64,000 bases of DNA, from positions 1 through 64,000 of the forward strand of contig JAOTON010000471.1 of the NCBI GenBank assembly GCA_034440635.1. Reading direction: 5' to 3'. This document shows positions 46,901 to 57,028 of this stretch, one piece after another. The notes under the pieces are model-generated. The model was not told the origin of the DNA. It did not search any database and saw nothing but the letters and a program-made list of their open reading frames with translations. The translations under genes were made by a program, and so were the position numbers. This DNA comes from Lepas anatifera. Taxonomy: Eukaryota; Arthropoda; Thecostraca; Lepadidae. The first letter of the stretch is position 1. The number at the start of each line of letters is the position of its first letter.

Positions 46901-49900
46901 GTTTACATGCCAAATTCATTTTGGCTGTTGACCAGTGTTAGTCGAGACCATGCGTCAGGCGCGCACCCAGGATTTTTGTTTGGGGGCGGCAGACTGATGG
47001 GGGGACGGTATGCCACGTGCAGGATTTCTTTTCCCGTCGAGGGGGCGGCACTTTCGGAACAGGGGCGGCTTGGATCACATAGTGGGTAATGCTTTAACGC
47101 GGTGGCGGCACGCTATGGGCAGGGGCGGCACGCTATAGGCAGGGGCGGTAGGGTGAGAGTAGAACTGGCACTAAAAGCTAGATTAATGCTCATTTTTGCC
47201 CTCGATGGGCGCCTGCGGCGGTCAATTATTACCAAAACCCATGTCGGGTGCCGAAATGCGCCCGACATGGGCCGGGGGCGCCACTTAAGAGTCGAAGCGT
47301 TGGAGGAGGTCCGAGCCCGCTGCCCCCCCTTGGGTGCGCTACTGCATGCGATACTATTTTGACGCATTAGTGTAACATGAGCATTGAAAACTTCGTAAGA
47401 AAAATGGATATACCTCACCTATCCCTTTCGAATGAGAAATTAAGAAAAATGGTTATGCTGATTGTTTTAATTAAGAAAGGACAATATTGATATGCCCAGA
47501 AAGTTGTCCTGGGCCTTGCGTGAAGCCCATATTGTAAAATCTACAGGTAGGCTAAGGTCAAATCTTTTGTCGATTCGAATCTTTTGCACTTTACTAGGTA
47601 TATATTTTTGTACATGTTTCTTGGGTTTTCGTGGTGTATATGGCCATCCCAAAAATACACTACACCATAAAGTTCTGAAAAATGGCAAGGACTACAAATT
47701 TTAGAGTTTTGGTGTGGATAAACTAAAGGTTTCGGATTAGACCCAAGGGCCAAAGAGAAAATTACGCTGATTGTAATGCAAATTGTGAAGATGGGATATT
47801 TCTGGTCGATTTGTGCTGGAATTGCCTAAGTCTGAAATTCGGGCATGAGGGAACTAGTGATTTCAAAAGTGAAATGTGCCACAAACAGAGCTGAATATTT
47901 GTTTCAAGAACCTTGACTTGTAGGTTCAAATATTTGGTGTGTTATAGGCAACTGAGTACTATTTTTCTTCTGAAGCTGCAGTATAGAGTGGGACATTACA
48001 CCCACATTGGTTATAGAACTTTCGCCTTGATCCGTGAAGTTTGTACACCTGCGCCAGCAAGCAGCATGGAGAGGGCAATTCAACCCGCCTGGGGTTGTAG
48101 AATTTTCGCCTTAATTTGTTAAGTTTGCACATCTGCGCCAGCAACAAATAAAGATCCAGCAAAGTTTCAGATATCGAACACAGTGGGTGGCTTTTGGGAT
48201 ACCCGCACGAGACGGTGCGTAGAGGCGGTGAACAGCGGACGGCTGGCGGTACGATGTTGCTCTGTGTCGACAGTGATGCTGCAGCCGTTCGTTCCTCTGT
48301 GTCGACAGTTATGCTGCAACCGTTCGTTCCTCTGTGTCGACAGTGATGCTGCAACCGTTCGTTCCTCTGTGTTGACAGTGATGCTGCCACGTTCGTTCCT
48401 ATGAGATACGGTTCTGACCATGACAGTTCCAGCTGACTGCCTGATTTGGCAGCAACCGTTCGAGGATATGTGTAGTGATTTTGCAAGGGTTTTGTTCAAG
48501 ATAACTTTGATTTCAATAGCATAAGGTAGAATGCAGCGTTTTGATTAGGTAATCGAAACGTTTGAAACAGAATTCTGAAGTAATCAGCATGAAGTTCATC
48601 GTGGATTTTCCTTATTATAAAAGCGCTTTAGAGATTAAAAACTGCACCCAGAAGATAGCCTGATCAATTTTACATACCAAAAATAAAAAATATACCCTTA
48701 AGCACCACTTAAATTTTCCCACTGGCCCGTGCCCCAAACCCCTCCAAACAGTCCCATTGGAATTACATGTTAAATTTTGCTGCCAAAAAACTGTTAGAAC
48801 CAGAAATGGAACCTTCAAAACCCCCAGAATTCTAGAGAAGTATCTCATGTCCGCCCCCTGGATGCTGCAACCATTCGTTCCTCTGTGTCGACAGTGATGC
48901 TGCAACCGTTCGTTCCTCTGTGTCGACAGTGATGCTGCAACCCTTCGTTCCTCTATGCCGACAGTGATACTGCAACCGTTCGTTCCTCTGTGTTGACAGT
49001 GATGCTGCAACCATTCGTTCCTCTGTGTCGACAGTGATGCTGCAACCGTTCGTTGCTCTGTGTCGACAGTGATGCTGCAACCGTTTGTTCCTCTGTGTCG
49101 ACAGTTATGCTGCAACCGTTTGTTCCTCTGTGTCGACAGTTATGCTGCAACCGTTCGTTCCTCTTGTCGACAGTGATGCTGCAACCCTCCGTTCCTCTAT
49201 GTCGACAGTTATGCTGCAACCGTTTGTTCCTCTGTGTCGACAGTGATGCTGCAACCGTTCGACTACGACCCGGCGGAGAAGAACAAGCACAAGTTCATGG
49301 TGCAGACGATGCTGCTGACCGAGGAGGGGGGACGTTGAGCTGGAGCCGCTGGTGAGAGTCTCGAGAGTCGGCAGCGGCTGCAAGGATACCGAGCCGTTCG
49401 CGTCTTGTGATTGGATGTGTGGGATTTTACGCTGGATTCGTCGAGATGGGTATCCCGAGACGTCTTTATATCTTATAGTTGAACTTGAACTAAGTTTGGA
49501 GAAAATGAAAAGCACATATTTTAAGCTCCTTGTCAGTTAAGATTTCCTACATTCATATCCCAATCCCATATTGACGTAGTTGTTGACCTGTGAGATGATC
49601 GTGTCGTGAGGTTCTGCGTGGGAGCCGTGGTATGTCCCCACGCTCCGGAGGCTTTACCTAGAAATGGCCGTGTGTGCTGACGATGCGGATGTGGGTGATC
49701 CACAATCTGATACCGGGGGCGTGCTCCGGCAGTGGAGGAACGCGGCGCCGGAACAGGTGATGACCTCCAACAAGCTGAGGTGTGTGTTCGACATGCCGGA
49801 CGAGGACCCCAACGACATTCTGAGCCGGGTAAGTACTGCTGCCGAAGGCCCTCCCAAGCGCTGCCACCCCAACCGCTGTTGCTGGCCGGACCCTGTTTCT

Positions 49901-52900
49901 ACAGACTGTTATGAGGATGTTCTTCGTCCCACAGACTGTTCTCAGGATGTTATCCATCCCACGCACTGCTGCCGGAGTGTACTGTAGGCATTGGTTGGGC
50001 CTGGGACGTGCTCGGGTCTTATGGAACCGACTGATATGATCAGGCTGGCCTTTGGGCTGTTTTATAAAGAATACAATCGAGGCAAAAATCCTTATTCGGG
50101 GTTAGATGTCTGAAAGACTTGGTGGTTTTTCTAGCTTTGCTTATTGTAGTTGGAAGCTGAGTTGTACTCCAGTGACTGATAGTCCAACATTTCGTTCAAA
50201 TGTTACGTGTCCGACTGTTTTCCTCTACAACGCTTCCAAATGCAATTGAGCTAGAACCTCATGTCTGAACGTGACACTTTGAGCTGTTCCTAACAACCAG
50301 GGTTGGCAAAATAGCGGTAAAAACTAGGCTTATGCCAGCCAGTGGCATAAACGGATAAATACCGGTATTTACCAGGAAAAGGTGGCAAAAACTGGCAAGA
50401 AGTGGCAAAAAGCTTTCAACTAACATTGGTGGATCAGAAACACATTTAAAGGCCGTGTTGGTGTGTAAACAGGTATTTTATTTTCTGGGCATCGTGGTTG
50501 GGAATGATATGAATAGCCGGCTTACACCCAAATCGCTGGACAAATGTCAAAATACCAAAAGGGGTAAATGTTAATACGTAGACACCAGGTCTTCGTCACT
50601 GAAAACGTGGAAATGTGGGATTAGAAAATCAGCCCCGTTTCAAACATTTGCAAATCTTACTTTCTTCTTGATCACTGAGGTGCACTCACGGTCCAATGTC
50701 TGAACTTGGTATACCTTTTGCCTTATTATTTTTGCAACCTGAGTCAAAATTTTAAGGTTATTTCATCTCAGCTCAGGTCACCAGTGCAGGTCAAGTGACC
50801 AGTCAGTGACCTTTGACCTGACCTCAGGTCAGGTCAAATTATATATTTGACCTGATTTGACCTAGAAAGGTCATATAATATAATATTCGATTTGGCTTGC
50901 TGCGATGATTCTAATGGCTTACACTGTTTTTCTCTGAATTTACCAGTTCAGACTAAATGACTGAAAACCTGTATTTATAACTTACTTCTATGGTGAATCC
51001 GACGCCCGGTGGAATAAGAGGACAAGTAGTTTAACTTAATGTCCTTAGTCAAAGCTCAGTACCCCTATTGAATATATGCATACATTGATAGAGCAACATG
51101 TCATGCCTGCTCCCTGGGCTCGTCATGCTTGCAACAGCTGGGGGCTGTAGTTTAATATATTTGAAGTGAAGGACTTAAATATTCTCTTCCATTAGTGCGG
51201 GATACCACTTCCTTAAATTTTCATTTCGGCGATTATTTATATATATGCTGGGCCAATTTAGGCATTAACATGCTAAATGATGCTGTATCGTAGGTATACG
51301 TGTTCATGTTTCAATGGTTGGTGCTGATTATTTTGCTTTGTGTGGCAAGGAGCGGTCAAACAGCGGGAGCACCAATACATTATCCATACACTGTACATAT
51401 TGTAGAATTACTTTAAAGGGAGGTACGCGAAAAAATATTATTGTGGTTTCTTGCTAAATCCCTGATTACGAAACTGTCAATTATTTTTGTATCGTCGGCA
51501 AAATTTTGGGACGCCACTCACTTATTATCGAAATAGGTTAACAGTTCCGATAAAATGCTGAAACCTTCACCCATCACTTACTTTTCGAAAAATATTTTAG
51601 ATTGAAAAGTAATGTTTTTTGTGATATAAATATATGTTCTCCTGTCTTTGTATTTGAATTAATTTTGCACTGACGACTCCCTCCCTTTCCTAGTGGACTG
51701 ACGCCTCCCTCCCGTGTCTGGTGCACTGACGCCTCCCTCCTGTGTCTGGTGCACTGACGCCTCCCTCCCTTTCCTAGTGGACTGACGCCTCCCTCCCGTG
51801 TCTGGTGCACTGACGCCTCCCTCCTGTGTCTGGTGCACTGACGCCTCCCTCCCTTTCCTAGTGGACTGACGCCTCCCTCCCGTGTCTGGTGCACTGACGC
51901 CTCCTTGTGTCTGGTGGACTGACGCCTCCCTCTTGTGTCTGGTGCACTGACGCCTCCCCTCCTGTGTCTGGTGCACTGACGCCTCCCTCCCTTTCCTAGT
52001 GGACTGACGCCTCCCTCCCGTGTCTGGTGTACTGACCCTCCCTCCTGTGGCTGGTGCACTGACGCCTCCCTCCCTTTCCTAGTGGACTGACGCCTCCCTT
52101 CCGTGTCTGGTGTACTGACCCTCCCTCCTGTGTCTGGTGCACTGACGCCTCCCTCCCTTTCCTAGTGGACTGACGCCTCCCTCCCGTGTCTGGTGCACTG
52201 ACGCCTCCTTGTGTCTGGTGGACTGACGCCTCCCTCTTGTGTCTGGTGCACTGACGCCTCCCTCCTGTGTCTGGTGCACTGACGCCTCCCTCCTGTGCCT
52301 GTGGACTGACCTCTCCCTCTCGTACCACGCAGCCGGAGCCGAAGGACATGAAGGGCGCCACTGAGGAGGTGCGCCGTCTGCGGGAGGAGATGAGCGGCGC
52401 GCGCAGCGAAAACCTGCAGCTCAAGGTAAACCGGCGGCCCTCCTCCACCTCCTCACTGCGCGCCACCCTCTCCCGCCTGTCCTTCCGGGCCGGACGGGCC
52501 CCTCAAGCTCACGCCCAAGCGGCCGCTGTCCGCCAGTAAACACTGAGGTTGGTATTGAACAGCCGGTGTCGGCCACGGCGGCTGGGATGCGTTCCCCCAT
52601 CTCAGGAGATATCTTTTGTTTCAATGCGTTGGGCCTGTGGAACAGAACGTAATGTTCCTCACTAGTGTTATTGGTGGTTTGAGTGGCGTGGGTTTTGTTC
52701 TTGCGGTTATTTGGCCCCGCCAGGCCCCGACTGGCAGCATCGATGATATCAGTCCAGTCTGGTGTGCTTCACGGAAACACCTCTGTAACTGGGTCCCGAG
52801 AAAGACTGGAGACATATTTCGGGGAATGGACGTTAATGTAGAGCAGAATATTATTGGTTGATAATCTCGACTCCCTCGGGCTTGGCGTGTAAGGGATTAT

Positions 52901-55900
52901 TATTATTCGCAGTCTCGTATTTTCAGCCAGAATAATGTTTTTCAAGTGGATGCGAATGTGCATAACCAGAAATAAATGCTGAAATGTCCTGCAGTTTGAA
53001 TAATTCACAAGCTCATATGCATCCACATTATAATTCATGTCGGGCGAATACTCAGCCTTGCTATCTACTAATGGATGATTTTCTAAATTAGATACGATAC
53101 CCTTTGTTCCAGCTTTTCGCCTTGATGTAATGTCCCTAGATCTAAATTCTATGGCGTAGCCTCACCGACTTGATGGATCCTTGTTTATGAAATTGGTAAT
53201 TGGTGGACAATTAATTACACGCAGGAAACATTATCGGTAAAAGTTTCCCAGATATGACGGCGTGTTTGCCTTTTTGGGGAGCAGCGTGGCGCTGGACCCG
53301 GTTGAAGTGTGCTGAGCAGGTGACAGTCGACAGTAACGTGCAGCGGTGTGCCTGGCCATTGTGTCACGTGGTGTGCGAACTGCCAGCTGTACGGTATGAC
53401 GCGCAGCAGCTGGGCTCTAATAACGGTGACGTGGCAGCGTTCCGCCCGAATTGTTCACCGTCACAAAATACGGCGGTCGTTCAGTGTCATGATGTCATGT
53501 CATCAAAGAGTAGAAGCTGTCAGCCTTTCCCCACCTGGGAGCTATTGGATTAGAGTGGAAGACGACTGGCCTATCCAAGTTTGAGGCCTGGTGCAGAGTT
53601 GGTTTCCATGTCGGGGGATATTCGGCTTCAGCGTACCAGATGGGGGAGTTGCTTCAGAAACCCTCCTGAATGCGGGTATTTTCTTAAGCGGCTCAGGTTT
53701 TTCCCTTAGATTTTTACCTTACCTTTACTGGAGGGACTAACAAGGGCATCCTTCTGCTGTCCTCCGCATAATATAGTTCGGTGTCTAGAAAGGATAGAGC
53801 AACATTTCGGGCGTCATTAAAAAAGACTGACGGTTCAGGGTGGTGTAGTGCTGACATTTGTCTGCGAATTTCAACTTCAGCTCATGATAGGTCATAGCAG
53901 GATAACACGCGATGGAAAGCAGGGTCTCTGCTACCCTCGCAGGTACCTGCCTCCCCGGAATATCTTAGAAACCACGCTAGGTAGCGAAGGGGCAGAAAGC
54001 AACGTAAGATAGCTCGCGCTTATCTTTACCTAAAACGTTCATACAATTTTGGTCAGGAAAAATCAAAGAATGTTCCCACAGGAAACAAGGGAAGCTACGT
54101 ATTGTGCCATGGTGGCTGACAGTAGAGCTATATAAAACGTTTAAGTATTATTGGAATCTTCTTGTCAAACCTGATCGAGTGGTGTGTAATAAGTAAGGGT
54201 ATGCTTTTAGTGTTGAACCTCTAAACATGTTTTGAGATTAGGTCACTTGACCTGAACTGATGGCGTGACCTGTTACAGACTTGGCCCAAAAGTTCGTTAC
54301 GAGTTGCGAAAAGACCAGGTAACAGGTATACCAAGTCAATAAAATAGTAAAGTAGAGATCATGGGCTGCTGAGAATCTAAAGTTGATTTGAGTCATGCCG
54401 ACTAGAAGGAGTTTTTTCCCGATTATGTTCGTTGTTCCTGATTTTCCCTGGGCTGCTTCTGAACTAACCTTACCCCAGATCGTCGATATTGAAAATTCCG
54501 TCACCACAGTATCAGTTTTTCCCCAAGGGATGAGTGTCTAAGTAAGAAGCTAAGTCGTATCGGGAAGTAGAGGGGAAATTTTACCAAAATGGCGCTTCTG
54601 GCTGGGAAGGGCGGCCAAATAGTCGAGCGGAGACTAAGGCTGGCAGTGGATGGGTCGCGAACAATGGAGACGCTGGAACCGCCGCCGGGCCCTTCGGTCA
54701 GGGTCACTCACAAAAGTCAGTTATAGTGTGTCTGTACCGTGCAGTTCTCGCATTTTAAAGGGAATAGACCGCTTTGTCGAAATTCTGAAAAAGATAATTG
54801 AGGGACAATATATGGCTGAAGAAACTACATTTTGTTTTCACCTCCAATCGCTCAAAACAAAGATATCGCCTCGTGTCGTACTACGCTAGGTTGACCCAAG
54901 CATCGCGTGTAATCGCGAATCTGGCAGCTTCCGTCATGTAAGGTTGCGTGGCAACGCGATTGGATAACATTTATCACGTGACATGCGCCGCCAGATGGAA
55001 AGAGATTCTTTCACGGTTTGAAATAAAGTAGTACCCCCCCCTTTGAACTTTAAAGCTTGTGAACGTTTTATACATAGAGCTTTGGGTGAATCTAAATATG
55101 TAAATAGTGATTTCTCAACACAATACGAACCTGCGGTCCTAGTGCAAAGCCCATTATAAAAGTAGGACACTTCCTTAAAACGTTCAGGGCAGTGGCGGCG
55201 GGCCGTCAAAATTTAAATGGAGATTTTTTTAAGAGGGACTTTTGAACCCATTTGTTTCCAGTCAGCATCATTCGGCTAGTGTTAATATCTATCACTTCAG
55301 GGAAGGGGGTTGGGGCTCCTGATGCCGCCCATGGCGGTGTGCAACTTCCGCGGAGTGTTGGGGCGTGGTGGTGGTGGTGGTGGTGGCTTCACGGACCCGG
55401 GGGTGGCTGGCGGCGTGGAGAGCGTTTGATTCCAGCTTTATCGATTGTCTGCAGTCTGGGTGTTCTGGTGCAGTAGACTCGGCTGACCCCGTTTTATCAT
55501 CCTGCCATGACCTCGGTCAGTTCGGGAAACTGGCTCTTGGATTCCTTCAAGATGCCTCAAGATTATTACTGGTGTCATGGAGGAAACTTTTCCTTGTCCC
55601 AAAAGTCTTGCTCTGGGCGTGATCTTGTTTTAGCGGTGTAAAGTATTTTGTGTATTTTACCCAGAGCGATTCCGTTGTAATTTTTTATAAAAAGAGGTGT
55701 GATATTCGCTTTGTTCTTTTTGTATTGCTTTGTAATGTAGTTTACAGGCTTTTCCATTTTCTGGGGCTTCCCTTGCCAAGAGGTGTAGGATGCCTAGTTG
55801 TAGAAATCAGCGCTTCTCGGAAGCTTTCAAGTAGACTGGGCGGGGGGGGGTGCATAAACAGTATCATTAAAGGGAACGTGGCACATTCAGAATGTGATTT

Positions 55901-57028
55901 TAACTCAGATAGCCATGTGACAGAGCTTGATCCATACTTCATTCGTCCCAGAACTTACCGTTCACGGAGAAAAATGGCACAATGCACCCCATCCGACCCC
56001 GTCATTCCCGGTTGTTTACGTGCTATCGGGCAATATTAGGGAAGTGACGTCATGCCCAAGCTCCGCTGTGCGTGCGTTGCGAATAATTCTTTCTTGAATG
56101 GACATCTTTAAAACCCTCGTGCTAAACATGACTGGTACTGTAGATTACCTTGTGCCTATAACTTGCTTTATTGACTGGTTTGAAACGTGAAATATATTTA
56201 TAGAAGTGTCTTTCTAGCCATCTCAAGGTGCACCTTCAAGGTCTATGGGAGAAGTGCAAATATCCGGTCCAAACTTGTAGCGGGAGTTTTTTTTCACTAT
56301 GTTTTCTAAGTTTTTATACTACGACGACATCCGGGGTTCGGGGCCTTGACTGGCTGCCAGTCTTAAAGAGAATGTGGCACCTTGGTCGAATCCTGGAATT
56401 TAGTGTAATTAGGCGTACTTTTAGTAAAAAATAATGAAACCACTCATGATTTCTCTGAAAAATGTACAATAAGCTCAATATTTGGTTTTTAAAAATACTC
56501 CTCTAGAAAAAGAAATAAATATCAGCCTGTGGATGATGTCACAATCTGGCAACCACTACCATACTTGAAACGCTTCAAGGGCTTCGATTGGCTGATGCTC
56601 ATCGTGACGTCAGCATATGTCGTCACACAAGTAGCTCACAACAATGGCCGCCGGCGACGGGGGCTGAGGGGGGCTGGTGTCAGGAAGGTTTTAGCTTTTT
56701 TCTACGGAAATATCGAGTTCCAAGACAAATGAAATGTGGAGTACCGGGTTTTCCGACCTGCTTTACAACTTGACTATCTCAGTTAAAATCACGTTGTGAA
56801 GGTGCCACATTCCCTTTAAGGACGAGTGTGTTGTGTGCCGCAGTACTGACCGCCGGGCGTATGCGGCAGGAGGAGGGTATTCGATTGCGGCGACAGCTAG
56901 CCAGCATGGCGTCCTCCAACGCGCAGGTGGCTCCCGCCGAACCCCAAACCGCCGACGCCACAATCTACTACGTCATGGCCGTGGTGGCGCTCATCATCGG
57001 CGTTGTCGTCGGCAAGCTGGTCATCTAG
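40849..57028 (+). CDS. VAPB: VAP: VAMP-associated protein, ER membrane tether (six coding exons)
   Basis: VAP proteins are tail-anchored ER proteins whose MSP domain binds FFAT motifs of lipid-transfer and contact-site proteins. Six coding exons are visible: 40,849-40,906, 42,951-43,106, 49,244-49,351, 49,733-49,828, 52,333-52,425 and 56,870-57,028. All have GT-AG borders and matching phases, except for one extra G in exon 3. The joined product is about 222 residues. The MSP domain covers about residues 8-125, with [13 protein letters not shown] (about 46-58), MLQPFDYDP and HKFMVQ (87-92). The FFAT-contacting Lys and Met, and the Pro equivalent to the human residue changed in ALS8, are present. 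A short coiled coil ([10 protein letters not shown]... plus [10 protein letters not shown]) follows, then a C-terminal anchor (about 202-222). The linker is shorter than in vertebrates; a small exon between exons 4 and 5 could have been missed. The introns are packed with repeats. Confidence 0.93.
40907..42950 (+). other. VAP intron 1
   Basis: A 2 kb intron with donor GTATGT and acceptor CGTTTTTTCAG. No repeat family or second gene is recognised in it. It is the cleanest intron of the gene. Confidence 0.8.
42951..43106 (+). CDS. VAPB: VAP coding exon 2
   Basis: It encodes [20 protein letters not shown] through [10 protein letters not shown], the core of the MSP domain, ending in phase 1 with donor GTGAGC. 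The [13 protein letters not shown] signature of VAPs is intact. Confidence 0.95.
43767..43977. mobile_element. hAT-type MITE in VAP intron 2 (CATAGGCGG ends)
   Basis: Inverted ends are CATAGGCGGAGCCAGGA and the complement of CATAGGCGGATCCAGGA. Flanks GTGGCGGC (43,759-43,766) and ATGGCGGC (43,978-43,985) form an 8 bp duplication with one mismatch. It belongs to the same family as 62,872-63,145 and 63,289-63,570. Confidence 0.85.
44856..45318 (+). mobile_element. TTAA-type MITE, 463 bp, in VAP intron 2
   Basis: The left end (GAATGTGGCACCTTTATAAC, GTGATTTTAACTGAGATAG) and right end (ACCAAGGTGCCACATTCGC, TTTAA) form imperfect inverted repeats. The whole body aligns with the reverse complement of 56,363-56,819. 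The right TTAA is intact; the left reads TTAG. No coding frame. Confidence 0.75.
45730..46140. repeat. Degenerate minisatellite, C-rich, unit about 30 bp
   Basis: Loosely repeated CCCCTG, CTGAAAC, CCAACT and CACTAGGG-like words recur every 30-35 bases. The open frame across 45,458-45,961 reflects this and is not considered a gene. Confidence 0.5.
46150..46325 (-). mobile_element. tRNA-derived SINE, minus strand, with LINE-like tail
   Basis: Reverse complement of 46,271-46,290 gives CGGGGTTCAAGTCCCGGCGG, a strong B box. The 3' tail on the plus strand (GGGTTTAACGACGCACCAAC, about 46,172) parallels the tail of the I-clade LINE near 2,026-2,050. Confidence 0.65.
46352..46425 (+). mobile_element. 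tRNA-derived SINE head
   Basis: GAGCCAGCGTTAGCGCATTG resembles an A box. GGGTACGAATTTGAG about 35 bases later resembles a B box. Confidence 0.4.
46956..47344. mobile_element. MITE with GCGCACCCA inverted ends, in VAP intron 2
   Basis: The left end CAGGCGCGCACCCAGGA and the complement of the right end, CAGTAGCGCACCCAAGG, match over most positions. Flanking CATGCGT and CATGCGA suggest a degraded target duplication of hAT size. The interior is GGGGCGGCA-rich and non-coding. Confidence 0.7.
48261..48399 (+). repeat. 35 bp minisatellite block A, four copies of the VAP exon-3 acceptor module
   Basis: The unit reads TCTGTGTCGACAG, then TGATGCTGCAACCG, then TTCGTTCC. The first two parts are the same as the last intron bases and first exon bases of VAP exon 3 (49,231-49,258). 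It is separated from block B by 461 bases without the repeat. Confidence 0.95.
48861..49258 (+). repeat. 35 bp minisatellite block B, runs into VAP exon 3
   Basis: One partial unit (from 48,861) and ten full 34-35 bp units start at 48,882. A terminal unit from 49,231 contains the real acceptor and the beginning of exon 3. Units differ by a few substitutions (GTGA/GTTA, CGTTCG/CGTTTG/CATTCG). Every full unit keeps the AG of GACAG. Confidence 0.97.
49244..49351 (+). CDS. VAPB: VAP coding exon 3, with a one-base frame error
   Basis: The acceptor is TGTGTCGACAG. The exon continues the split Val, then [20 protein letters not shown], and ends before donor GTGAGA. After TEE the read frame hits TGA at 49,336. 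Removing one G from the G6 run (49,326-49,331) gives [10 protein letters not shown], joining exon 4 in phase 0 as ...[11 protein letters not shown], the normal VAP layout. The extra base is either an assembly error or a true lesion. Confidence 0.88.
49733..49828 (+). CDS. VAPB: VAP coding exon 4
   Basis: It encodes [20 protein letters not shown] and [12 protein letters not shown]. Acceptor CTCCGGCAG, donor GTAAGT, phase 0 at both ends. This is the last strand of the MSP domain and its exit (SKLRCVFEMP in relatives). Confidence 0.93.
49829..51669 (+). other. VAP intron 4, left part
   Basis: No further exon is recognised. An AGGTCA-rich family A fragment lies at about 50,745-50,990. A GGTAAAAACT/ACCGGTATTTACC patch lies near 50,320-50,400. 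Confidence 0.5.
51670..52332 (+). repeat. 28 bp minisatellite ending at the VAP exon-5 acceptor
   Basis: About 23 units of CTGACGCCTCCCTCC plus either YGTGTCTGGTGCA or CTTTCCTAGTGGA. The array reads directly into CTGACCTCTCCCTCTCGTAC and the acceptor CACGCAG at 52,332. Each unit offers a CTGAC branch-site-like word and a pyrimidine tract. Confidence 0.95.
52333..52425 (+). CDS. VAPB: VAP coding exon 5
   Basis: It encodes [20 protein letters not shown] and [11 protein letters not shown]. Acceptor CACGCAG, donor GTAAAC, phase 0 at both ends. This is the coiled-coil segment used for dimerisation in VAPs. Confidence 0.88.
54190..54520. mobile_element. AGGTCA-rich family A fragment in VAP intron 5
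   Basis: CCTCTAAACATGTTTTGAG then GATTAGGTCACTTGACCTG matches 27,152-27,185. TTAA-bounded ends are not visible. Confidence 0.5.
55867..56060 (+). mobile_element. TTAA-type MITE, left end fragment
   Basis: TTAAAGGGAACGTGGCAC followed by GTGATTTTAACTCAGATAG matches the left end of the 44,856 element. The similarity then decays and no right end is certain. Confidence 0.55.
56363..56819 (-). mobile_element. TTAA-type MITE, 457 bp, directly before VAP exon 6
   Basis: TTAA at 56,363-56,366 and 56,816-56,819 flank inverted ends (AGAGAATGTGGCACCTT against AGGGAATGTGGCACCTTC). The body aligns along its length with 44,856-45,318 in reverse complement, so it is a full copy. Its right edge is 50 bases from the first base of exon 6. 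Confidence 0.85.
56870..57028 (+). CDS. VAPB: VAP coding exon 6 (tail anchor) and stop
   Basis: The acceptor CGTATGCGGCAG is chosen because it joins exon 5 in phase 0 as [14 protein letters not shown], the usual VAP order. An upstream AG (56,842-56,843) would add sequence with a stop in one frame. The exon encodes the end of the coiled coil, an Ala/Pro-rich linker, and the membrane anchor [20 protein letters not shown] with VI-stop. Confidence 0.92.
   Translation, partial: EEGIRLRRQLASMASSNAQVAPAEPQTADATIYYVMAVVALIIGVVVGKLVI

Larger units (their letters stand above)
52426..56362 (+). other. VAP intron 5
   Basis: No extra exon is recognised. It contains an AGGTCA fragment (54,190-54,520), a repeat related to 39,350 and 40,335 at about 55,215-55,310, and the left end of a TTAA-type MITE at 55,867. 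The frame at 53,254-53,553 has no recognisable content. Confidence 0.5.

Noticed and set aside
48261..49258. CRISPR array (regular 35 bp units)
   Set aside because: Units are contiguous with no unique spacers, the genome is eukaryotic, and the units match the adjacent exon boundary.
51574..52466. Minus-strand frames of 105-166 residues ([10 protein letters not shown] repeats)
   Set aside because: They are reads through the 28 bp minisatellite antisense to VAP and contain no recognisable domain.
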